18,315 nt of DNA, taken from positions 1 through 18,315 of the forward strand of contig JAUXFZ010000005.1 of NCBI GenBank assembly GCA_030622585.1, in the 5' to 3' direction. The position numbers and the translations under genes are program-made. The stretch is from Myxococcales bacterium (GTDB taxonomy: Bacteria > Myxococcota_A > Polyangia > Polyangiales > Houyiibacteriaceae). The notes below the pieces were generated by a model, which saw nothing but the letters and a program-made list of their open reading frames with translations, did no database searches and was not told the origin of the DNA. This document shows, one piece after another, positions 12,170-18,315 of this stretch (positions are counted from its first letter, which is position 1; each line of letters begins with the position of its first letter).

Positions 12170-14943
12170 TCAGCTGCCTGAACGGAGGGTTTGACCCGAA
12201 GGAGCTCCAACTGCAACGGCGCGACCCGCCCCGCGGGCCGGTTGGCGAAGAATCCGGAGCGTACGACGCGTGGCGCCAGCTCGTCGATGCCCGTCAGGGC
12301 CCGCAGGACTTCGCCGGGCCGGGGCGTGGTCTTACCCCCAAGACTAAGCGTGATCGTGACCGGTAGCAGATCCCCCGCCAAGCCGGCCTGCTCGAGCGCC
12401 TCTGCGCCGCGCCCGACGCGGATGTCGATCAGGGCCGCGCCAACGTCCACCCGCTTTTTCACGCCTTTGATGTCGCGGTCGATGTGCAGTTCGGGCGGAC
12501 GCTTGGCCAGCATCTGTCGCAGGGCCTCTTCGTCTCCGAGGCCGAGAGCCGCGAGCTCCTGCCTGGCCAATGCGGCGACGAAGTCGGTCTCCTCGATCAC
12601 CCGATTGAGCGCCGCGTCGTGAGGGCCCAACAGCCGATGCTCGAAGAACTCGATGCCGTCGAGCGCCGCGTCGTTGAGTCGAGCGCAGAGATTATCGAGG
12701 TTCGGCGACTCGGCCGCGCGAAGTCGAACGTCGACGTGTTCGCACAGACTCGCCGTCCCGACGGGAAGCGCCGGCCCGAAGGTGAGCCGAGGCAACGGGC
12801 GAAAGCCCTCGCTGTAGTAGAGGGGTAGGCCTACCCGTCGCAGCATTCGCGGGAAGCTTCTGACCATGTCCAGGTGAGACGTGTATGCGGTTCGTCCAAT
12901 CGTTCGGTAGCCGATCCGGATTCGCATGGGAGGGCCCTGGTCGACGTCGTGAAAGGGTCGGCGGTCTACTAGGTCGTCCCCACGGAGCGCCTCGGACGGA
13001 GTCGGGGCTTCTCGCGGCTCGAGTGCGTTCATGCTCTGCAGGAAACCGATCCGCTCTCGTTTCATCTGGGTGAGGTCGCATGCGATGCCGCAGTCGTAGC
13101 AAACCAGGCGGCGCTTCTCCGCTTCGGCATCCTCGACGTTCGTGTGGTGGACGAAACTGCCTACCGTCTTCCCACATGGGGGGCTCAATCGGTTGCGCAG
13201 CGCTTTGCGATACTCCCGATCCAAGAACCCCTCTTCGAGTCCGACGTCGATGTGAGACCAGGGCAGCCGCGCTGAGACGGGAATCGTGCCGAGAAACCAC
13301 GACGGGTCGATGGCTGTCTCTTCGAGCGACGCGGTCCATGCGTCGAGGTCGAGCTTGTCGTCCCACGAGTCGAAACGGGCACCGCGCGCATAGGCGCCCT
13401 CGATCACATCGGCCAACCGACGGTCGCCGCGCGCGAGCATTCCTTCCAGCCACGAGCCGGCCGAGCGGTGCACCTTGAGCTGGACGCGGGTGGTCATAGC
13501 TTCCTGACGGAGCATCGATTGCTTGCGAATGACCTCTTCATGCGAGTCCATCGCACACCACTGAAACGGAGTGTGGGGCTTCGGAACGTGCGTCGACACG
13601 CTCACCGTCACACGTGCGCGCTTGTTGCGTTGTACGCGACGGGCCACGTCGAGCGCGCGGGCACCGGTTCGCACGATGTCTCGGACGTCGTCGTCCTCTT
13701 CGGTGGGCAGACCAATCATGAAGTAGAGCTTCATCTTGTTCCATCCCCGCGAGAACACGCGCTCGGCGGTCTGCATGAGTTGCTCGTCGGTGACGTTCTT
13801 GTTCACGACGTCGCGCATACGCTGGCTTCCTGCTTCTGGCGCAAAGGTCAGACCGCCGGCCCGTTGACGCTTCAGGTCGTCCAGCACGTCCTCGCTGAGC
13901 CCGTAGGCGCGCAACGAAGAAACGCTGAGGGACACTTGATGCGGTGCCAGCGCTTCAATCGACTCGCGCACCAGCGGCGCGATGGCGCTATAATCCGCAG
14001 TGGAAAGGGATGTCAGACACGCCTCGTCGTAGCCGGCCTCCTCGACGGAACGCACCATCGCGTCGATGATCGCCCTGGGCGCTCGCTCGCGAACGGGACG
14101 GTAGATCATCCCGGCCTGACAGAAGCGGCACCCCTCGGTGCACCCGCGAGCGACTTCGATCGACGCCCGGTCGAAGACCGTCTGGCAGTTTGCGATGGGG
14201 CCGTCGACAGGGAAGGGATAGTCGTTCAAGTCCTGGACGATCGACCGGCGCACCGGGAAGGGAGCATCGGGGTGATCGGGTTCGATGACCTGCATCTTGG
14301 TCTCGTCGGTCGGTACACTCTTGTAGAGCGATGGTACGTAGAATCCTCCGAGTTGGGCGATGCGCAATAGCCGCTCGGCCCGGGGCAGTCCGTTGCGCTT
14401 CATGTCGGACCAGGCCTGCATCAGCTCTGGGACCTTCGCCTCGCCATCGCCGATGAGAAACGCATCGATGAACGGAGCCATGGGCTCACCGTGGGTCGCG
14501 GTGGGCCCGCCGGCGACGATGAGCGGGTCGGCGTCTGTGCGTGCATCGGCGCGCAAGGGAATTTTTCCAAGCTCGAGAACCTGCAGAATGTTGGTGTACG
14601 TCAGCTCGTACTGCAGCGAGAACCCCACGATGTCGAATTCGTGAAGGGGGCGCGCGCTTTCGAGCGAGCACAACGCCTGGTCGTGCGATCGCAGTTCCTT
14701 CTCCATGTCCTCCCACACCGCGTACGCGCGCTCCGCGAGAAACTCCGGGCGCTGATTGACGATGTCGTAAAGGATCTTGAACCCGAGGTGGCTCATCCCG
14801 ATTTCGTACAGGTCGGGGAACGCCAGACACATACGGCAAGTGACATCGTCCCACCCTTTGCGCGCCTCTCCTTGCTCGCCCCCGAGGTACTGGGCCGGCT
14901 TGTGCACTCGGTCGATGAAGGCTGAGTAGGGGTGTTCTTGCAT
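12166..14943 (-). CDS. B12-binding-type radical SAM protein fused to a DUF2344 domain (TIGR03960 plus TIGR03936 type)
   Basis: With start ATG 14943 the protein has 925 residues. The N-terminus (H-P-Y-S-A-F-I-D-R-V-H-K-P-A-Q-Y-L-G-G-E) fits the family. Residues 30-200 form a B12-binding-like Rossmann part (L-A-F-P-D-L-Y-E-I-G-M-S-H-L-G; I-V-G-F-S-L-Q-Y-E-L-T-Y-T-N; V-A-G-G-P-T-A-T-H) without the D-x-H-x-x-G cobalamin loop. The radical SAM cluster motif is C268-x3-C272-x2-C275 in R-G-C-T-E-G-C-R-F-C. A second cysteine group, C-Y-D-C-G-I-A-C-D-L, sits near residue 620. The DUF2344 domain then has T-S-H-L-D-M-V-R-S-F-P-R-M-L-R-R and Y-S-E-G-F-R-P-L-P-R-L-T-F-G-P-A-L-P-V-G. The substrate is unknown. 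GTG 14991 is an alternative start, adding 16 residues and overlapping the upstream gene by 7 nt. The gene lies 41 nt after the DUF1444 gene and overlaps the downstream one by 4 nt. Confidence 0.92.
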   Translation of the reverse strand: MQEHPYSAFIDRVHKPAQYLGGEQGEARKGWDDVTCRMCLAFPDLYEIGMSHLGFKILYDIVNQRPEFLAERAYAVWEDMEKELRSHDQALCSLESARPLHEFDIVGFSLQYELTYTNILQVLELGKIPLRADARTDADPLIVAGGPTATHGEPMAPFIDAFLIGDGEAKVPELMQAWSDMKRNGLPRAERLLRIAQLGGFYVPSLYKSVPTDETKMQVIEPDHPDAPFPVRRSIVQDLNDYPFPVDGPIANCQTVFDRASIEVARGCTEGCRFCQAGMIYRPVRERAPRAIIDAMVRSVEEAGYDEACLTSLSTADYSAIAPLVRESIEALAPHQVSLSVSSLRAYGLSEDVLDDLKRQRAGGLTFAPEAGSQRMRDVVNKNVTDEQLMQTAERVFSRGWNKMKLYFMIGLPTEEDDDVRDIVRTGARALDVARRVQRNKRARVTVSVSTHVPKPHTPFQWCAMDSHEEVIRKQSMLRQEAMTTRVQLKVHRSAGSWLEGMLARGDRRLADVIEGAYARGARFDSWDDKLDLDAWTASLEETAIDPSWFLGTIPVSARLPWSHIDVGLEEGFLDREYRKALRNRLSPPCGKTVGSFVHHTNVEDAEAEKRRLVCYDCGIACDLTQMKRERIGFLQSMNALEPREAPTPSEALRGDDLVDRRPFHDVDQGPPMRIRIGYRTIGRTAYTSHLDMVRSFPRMLRRVGLPLYYSEGFRPLPRLTFGPALPVGTASLCEHVDVRLRAAESPNLDNLCARLNDAALDGIEFFEHRLLGPHDAALNRVIEETDFVAALARQELAALGLGDEEALRQMLAKRPPELHIDRDIKGVKKRVDVGAALIDIRVGRGAEALEQAGLAGDLLPVTITLSLGGKTTPRPGEVLRALTGIDELAPRVVRSGFFANRPAGRVAPLQLELLRVKPSVQAAE

Positions 14944-14984
14944 GGCGCGTGTTCGCAGGACGGCCCTAGTTTTGGGGCCAAGCG

Positions 14985-16136
14985 CTACCACCGCAAGGGG
15001 CGTGGACCTTGCGGCGTAATCGCGAAGATCGCAGCGGAAACCGGGTGCGGCGCCCGCCGGGCGGCGTCCTCGGCCCGCTTGCAGAGCTCTTCCATTGCCC
15101 CTCCGAGGGCCAAGAGAAGGACGTCGCGGTGCGGCGCCGCGGCTATCCAGGTGCCGGATTCTAGCTGTGCGAGCCGGGCGGCCAAGTCCGGAAGGAGTAA
15201 TCGCGCCCCGTCCAAACCATCGCCCTGCCGCACGCGCAGAATCTCCGGGGCGACTCTCTGGAGGCGCAACGAGCGCGACTTCGCCGCCAGGTTCTCAATA
15301 GCCTGCTGACGGGTCGCCGCCCGCTCGAGCGCCCAAGAATCGACCTCGGCGCTCCGCACGTAGCGTGCGCGTGTGCCGTAACGGAGCTGCAGCGCCAGGT
15401 GAACGTCGGCGCCGACGTTGTCCGTGAATAGGGCTTGCTCACTGGGCAACGACGCCAGAAAGCTCTCGGAAACGAGCCGTGGCAGTAGCCGGGTTGCGGC
15501 TTCATTCCAAGGCGTGTCTTCTGGCGTGTTGGCTCCCGGGAGCATGCTGACGATGCGTCGCGCCGCCTCGGTAGCTGCATCGTCGTCCTGGTCGCGTGCG
15601 ACGCGTTCTAGGCGCGCGAGATCGACGCTGGCGCCGTTGTTGAGGTCGACCGTCAGCTCGAATTGCGACTCGATATCGAGGTCGGGGCGCTCGCGCTGAA
15701 GTGCGTCGGCAAAGACTCGTACCACGCGTGAAACGGGACCGTTCGCGGCCGCCTCGCGTTCTGCCACCGACAGGTACTCCGACAGGCACCTTCGAGGGTC
15801 CTCCGCGTCCAGGGCGTCTTGAATCGTACCAAACGGGTCAAACCAGCCGAAGCGACCCAGTTGGATGCGATGGCAGCCGTCACGCTCGCGAGTCCGGCCG
15901 CCCAGGTGGTCGATCAGCAAGAGGCCGAGCACCGCCCCCGCGCCCTCGACGAAGCGATCGTCATCGGCCCCATTGGTGTCGCTGTCGACGAACTCGTCGA
16001 CCTGATCAGCCAGCCAACGAATGCCGGTCGCGCCCGATCCCGGCAGAGGAGGGTGCTGAGAATCGACAAAAGCGCGTGCAGCGGGCACGAGACGGCCGCC
16101 GACGTCTTCCAGCGTATTGAGCCAATCCACCCCCAC
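14985..16136 (-). CDS. DUF1444 (YtpQ/UPF0354)-like protein with an extra N-terminal region
   Basis: This is a 383-residue protein. From about residue 155 to the end it follows the layout of Bacillus YtpQ (DUF1444), compared from memory: F-E-L-T-V-D-L-N-N-G-A-S-V-D-L near the start, L-L-P-R-L-V-S-E-S-F, L-F-T-D-N-V-G-A-D-V-H-L-A-L (about 236-249), a helix with A-I-E-N-L-A, D-G-L-D-G-A-R-L-L-L-P-D-L (306-318), W-I-A-A-A-P-H-R-D-V-L-L-L-A (330-343), and a final strand pair around F-A-I-T-P-Q-G-P-R-P-L. Residues 38-112 are an added segment with V-E-G-A-G-A-V-L-G-L-L-L-I-D-H-L-G-G and L-G-R-F-G-W-F-D-P-F that I cannot name. There is no signal peptide or catalytic motif, and the function is unknown for the family. 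GTG 16136 is the start (GTG 16130 possible). It heads the operon with the radical SAM gene, divergent from the DUF697 gene. Confidence 0.78.
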   Translation of the reverse strand: MGVDWLNTLEDVGGRLVPAARAFVDSQHPPLPGSGATGIRWLADQVDEFVDSDTNGADDDRFVEGAGAVLGLLLIDHLGGRTRERDGCHRIQLGRFGWFDPFGTIQDALDAEDPRRCLSEYLSVAEREAAANGPVSRVVRVFADALQRERPDLDIESQFELTVDLNNGASVDLARLERVARDQDDDAATEAARRIVSMLPGANTPEDTPWNEAATRLLPRLVSESFLASLPSEQALFTDNVGADVHLALQLRYGTRARYVRSAEVDSWALERAATRQQAIENLAAKSRSLRLQRVAPEILRVRQGDGLDGARLLLPDLAARLAQLESGTWIAAAPHRDVLLLALGGAMEELCKRAEDAARRAPHPVSAAIFAITPQGPRPLRW

Positions 16137-16205
16137 CAGCTACCCGAAGCGAAGTTAACATGACTCGGGTTGCGCGCATAGACCGCAGGCCGAATGAATT
16201 GATCG

Positions 16206-17240
16206 ATGAGGAAGCGCGCAAAGGAGATGGCGTTGGACCAACTCGTCAGGGTTCTCGATCGGGTGCCGCTGGTTTCGAGTGTGAAGAACGATCTAACCGG
16301 CCTTCGTTCGCTGTTGTACCGACGTCGCCCGCCTCGGATCACCGCCTTGGGGCTTGCCGGCAGTGGGCGATCGACGTTGCTTCGGGCGTTGATCGAACGG
16401 CAGCCGACCACAGAGCCGTTGGACGCGGAGCACGGTCAGTGGGTGCACCTCGAACACGAAGGAGCGAAAGTCGATTGGCTCGAGATCGATGTGGATGATT
16501 CCGCGGCACGATCGCAATGGCATGCAGCGCTCGCGGACGAACGGCCCGACTTGGTGTTTCTCACCTTCGAGCCCAACGATGCAAAGAACACCGGTGAGAT
16601 CATCGAGCGGGCAAAGAGCTTGATGGCGGGAGAATCGGAGGGGCGCGCGGCCTTGCGGGTGTTTCCGCTGTTGACCCACGCGGACCTGATCGGACGGAGC
16701 GAATCTTCCATTGAAGCCGCGTGTCACCAGCTCGACGCCAAGCTTCGTGACGCAGGGCTGGCCGCGGACCCGGCCCGCGCCGTATCCTCCATCAGCGAGC
16801 GCGGCCTCGAGGGGCTTTCGGAGGCGATGATCCTGGCGCTCCCCGAAGAAGCACGGCTCGAAGCGGCTCGAGCGCTGACACGCGCGAAGGAAGGCCGCGT
16901 GCGCCTCGGCAATGAAATCGTTCAAGCATGCACGGCGGTTTCGGTCACGGTTGGGCTGACGCCGATCCCGTTTTCCGACATGGTTTTGCTGGGACCACTG
17001 CAAGCCATGATGGTGAGCTCGTTGGCGTACCTCAGCGGCCGAAGTTGGGGCAGGAAGACCCTCGTCGAGTGGCTTGGCAGTCTCGGGTTCGCCGGCGGGA
17101 TCGGCTTGGGCCTGCGATTCTCCGCCCAAACGATTGCCAAGTTCGTCCCCGGTGCGGGAAATGCCGTGTCGGCTGGCGTCGCCGGGGCCGGGACCACCGC
17201 GATAGGCCACAGCGCGATCAAGTACTTCCTCAAAGGCTGA
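16206..17240 (+). CDS. DUF697-type membrane protein with a degenerate GTPase-like domain
   Basis: The 344-residue product has a P-loop NTPase-like part (about 43-210) and a hydrophobic C-terminal part (about 240-343) of DUF697 type: L-T-P-I-P-F-S-D-M-V-L-L-G-P-L-Q-A-M-M, then Gly/Ala-rich helices with F-V-P-G-A-G-N-A-V-S-A-G. DUF697 is usually fused to Era- or MMR1-like GTPases at the membrane. Here the motifs are worn: Walker A reads G-L-A-G-S-G-R-S-T (Arg 55 for Lys), the DxxG box is I-D-V-D-D, and the T/NKxD box is T-H-A-D (157-160). It may bind nucleotide weakly or not at all. The start is uncertain: ATG 16206 has no SD, while AAAGGAG at 16220-16226 sits 6 nt before TTG 16233, which may be the true start; ATG 16227 is too close to it. 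It overlaps convergent lipB by 11 nt. Confidence 0.82.
   Translation: MRKRAKEMALDQLVRVLDRVPLVSSVKNDLTGLRSLLYRRRPPRITALGLAGSGRSTLLRALIERQPTTEPLDAEHGQWVHLEHEGAKVDWLEIDVDDSAARSQWHAALADERPDLVFLTFEPNDAKNTGEIIERAKSLMAGESEGRAALRVFPLLTHADLIGRSESSIEAACHQLDAKLRDAGLAADPARAVSSISERGLEGLSEAMILALPEEARLEAARALTRAKEGRVRLGNEIVQACTAVSVTVGLTPIPFSDMVLLGPLQAMMVSSLAYLSGRSWGRKTLVEWLGSLGFAGGIGLGLRFSAQTIAKFVPGAGNAVSAGVAGAGTTAIGHSAIKYFLKG
16220..16226 (+). promoter_or_regulatory. Shine-Dalgarno site pointing to a TTG start (16233) for the DUF697 gene
   Basis: AAAGGAG is a good match to the anti-SD and lies 6 nt before TTG 16233. It directly abuts ATG 16227, too close to serve it, and is inside the frame opened by ATG 16206. 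If used, the protein would be 9 residues shorter at its N-terminus, with no loss of any motif. Confidence 0.45.
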
Positions 17241-17898
17241 GGTCGCCGGGGAGGGCGTCGCGCCATTCGACCTCGGCGTCGTACAGCTCGGCGAAATGCC
17301 GCGCGAGGGGGGCGGCTACATCATCGACGCCTATCGTGCGGCCGAGCTCCGCAGAGATCGAAGTGACCGCTTTGTCCTGAATGCCGCAAGGAACGATCAG
17401 ATCGTAGTGGGTTAGGTCGCTGTTGGCGTTCAGCGCAAGGCCATGCATCGTGACCCAGCGACTGATCCGCACCCCGCCCGCCCCGACTTTGCGATCCCCG
17501 ATCCATGCGCCGTTCAACCCCTCGATTCGCGTGGCGGACAAGCCGAACTCCACGCACGTCCGAATCATCGTCTCCTCGAGCGACCACATGTACTTTCGGA
17601 CGTCGCGCCGGTCCGGCTTGAGGTCGATGATCGGGTACGCGACGAGCTGTCCGGGCCCGTGATAGGTCACGTCCCCGCCGCGTCCGACTTCGTGCACGGC
17701 GATGCCTCGCGCGTCGAGCAGTTCGGGCTGCGCAACGATGTGTTGCTCCTTGGCGGAGCGACCCATCGTCAAGACGGGTGGGTGCTCTAGCAGCAACACT
17801 GTGTCGGGGACTTCACCCGCGATTCGTTTCGCTTGCAGTTCCTTCTGAAGGCGATGCGCTGCGGCGTAGTCGACGGTTCCGAGTCGGCAGAACAGCAC
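17230..17898 (-). CDS. lipB: Octanoyl-[acyl-carrier-protein]:protein N-octanoyltransferase
   Basis: LipB moves octanoate from acyl carrier protein to lipoyl domains, the first step of de novo lipoate attachment in the cytoplasm. The 222-residue product carries the family signatures: L-L-L-E-H-P-P-V-L-T-M-G-R (35-47), R-G-G-D-V-T-Y-H-G-P-G-Q-L-V-A-Y-P-I (73-90), and the catalytic pair K137 (in D-R-K-V-G-A-G-G-V-R-I) and C171 (in I-V-P-C-G-I). H-G-L-A-L-N-A-N lies between them. GTG 17898 has a GAGG SD 4 nt upstream, partly inside the lpd stop region. lpd ends 6 nt upstream on the same strand, which joins lipoate attachment to an enzyme of the lipoate-using complexes. lipA is not in the window. 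The 3' end overlaps the convergent DUF697 gene by 11 nt. Confidence 0.95.
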   Translation of the reverse strand: MLFCRLGTVDYAAAHRLQKELQAKRIAGEVPDTVLLLEHPPVLTMGRSAKEQHIVAQPELLDARGIAVHEVGRGGDVTYHGPGQLVAYPIIDLKPDRRDVRKYMWSLEETMIRTCVEFGLSATRIEGLNGAWIGDRKVGAGGVRISRWVTMHGLALNANSDLTHYDLIVPCGIQDKAVTSISAELGRTIGVDDVAAPLARHFAELYDAEVEWRDALPGDLSL

Positions 17899-17904
17899 AG
17901 GCCC

Positions 17905-18315
17905 TCAGCGATTCATGACGTGAACCGCTTCGCCCAACGCATGCTTGAAGGCTTCCATCACGCCTTCGCCGAGTGTCGGGTGGGGGTGCACGGTGAGCGC
18001 AACGTCTTCTGCGAACGCACACATTTCGATGGCGAGCGCCGATTCGCTGATCAGATCGCTTGCTTCGGGCCCGACAATCCCAACCCCGAGAAGCTGGTGG
18101 TCGGCCTCATCGATGATGACTTTGATGAACCCGTCGGTTTCGCTGACCGCCATCGCGCGCCCAGAAGCCGCGAACGGGAACTTTCCGATCTTGACCTTCC
18201 TACCCGCAGCTTTGGCTTCGGCTTCCGTCATGCCGACAGTCGCGATCTCGGGGTCGGTGAAAATGGCAGCCGGCATGCCGCGGTAATCGCGCGCCGACTT
18301 GTGTCCGGCGATGAC
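17905..18315 (-). CDS. lpd: Dihydrolipoyl dehydrogenase, C-terminal part (partial)
   Basis: The frame is open from the window edge, so only the last 136 residues are visible. Lpd (E3) reoxidises dihydrolipoyl groups of the pyruvate and 2-oxoglutarate dehydrogenase complexes and passes electrons to NAD+. The fragment is the dimerisation domain: H-K-S-A-R-D-Y-R-G-M-P-A-A-I-F-T-D-P-E-I-A-T-V-G-M-T-E-A-E-A, then K-F-P-F-A-A-S-G-R-A, L-G-V-G-I-V-G-P-E-A-S-D-L-I, and the active-site base motif H-P-H-P-T-L-G-E near the end. The motif identifies the disulphide oxidoreductase family, and the D-Y-x-x-M-P-x-x-x-F-T-x-P-E pattern with the lipB neighbour favours E3. The FAD- and NAD-binding parts and the redox disulphide lie beyond the window. 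Confidence 0.92.
   Translation of the reverse strand, partial: VIAGHKSARDYRGMPAAIFTDPEIATVGMTEAEAKAAGRKVKIGKFPFAASGRAMAVSETDGFIKVIIDEADHQLLGVGIVGPEASDLISESALAIEMCAFAEDVALTVHPHPTLGEGVMEAFKHALGEAVHVMNR

Noticed and set aside
13989..13994. A perfect TATAAT hexamer on the plus strand.
   Set aside because: It is inside the radical SAM coding region, with no -35 match upstream and no plus-strand gene downstream.
13468..14370. A 300-residue plus-strand open frame opposite the radical SAM gene.
   Set aside because: It is antisense to the conserved radical SAM core and has no motifs or RBS.
1..18315. A defence island, prophage, integron, CRISPR array or biosynthetic cluster.
   Set aside because: No nuclease, transposase, integrase, regular repeat array or assembly-line gene is present; gene content is mostly housekeeping.

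Overview
This is an 18.3-kb, GC-rich, almost fully coding bacterial chromosome segment with no mobile elements, rRNA or tRNA genes, CRISPR arrays or phage genes that I can see. The gene set suggests a Myxococcota or other former Deltaproteobacteria lineage: a long B12-binding-type radical SAM protein fused to a DUF2344 domain, a TPR protein with two cyclic-nucleotide-binding (CNB) folds, a GlpD/APS-kinase pair, and heavy use of GTG and TTG starts. This placement is inferred from gene content, not from a phylogeny.

Layout. Positions 2-3352 (+) form a close-packed housekeeping run: the 3' end of proA, rsfS, rlmH, a comF-type phosphoribosyltransferase, a lipoprotein, smpB, and a small beta-rich protein that may be PilZ-like. 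On the minus strand, 6165-3379 holds the TPR-CNB-CNB protein and threonine synthase (thrC). Each has a -10-like hexamer about 10 nt before its start codon and no Shine-Dalgarno (SD) site. Diverging from these, 6258-11558 (+) runs ubiB-like kinase, ruvX, mltG, cysC (APS kinase) and glpD, with short gaps or overlaps except for 70 nt before cysC.

Positions 16136-11555 (-) are a three-gene unit: a DUF1444/YtpQ-type protein with an extra N-terminal region, the radical SAM-DUF2344 protein, and an unrecognised 204-residue protein. Diverging from it at 16206-17240 (+) is a DUF697 membrane protein whose GTPase motifs are degraded. The window ends with lpd (partial) and lipB on the minus strand.

The genes serve ribosome biogenesis and rescue (rsfS, rlmH, smpB), cell-wall synthesis (mltG), rRNA processing (ruvX), amino-acid, lipoate and glycerol metabolism (proA, thrC, lipB, lpd, glpD) and quinone or lipid physiology (ubiB). 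I see no clear previously undescribed multi-gene system. The least explained parts are the 11555-16136 operon, the divergent DUF697 protein, the TPR-CNB-CNB protein and the possible leaderless starts. No gene-free stretch exceeds 100 bases.
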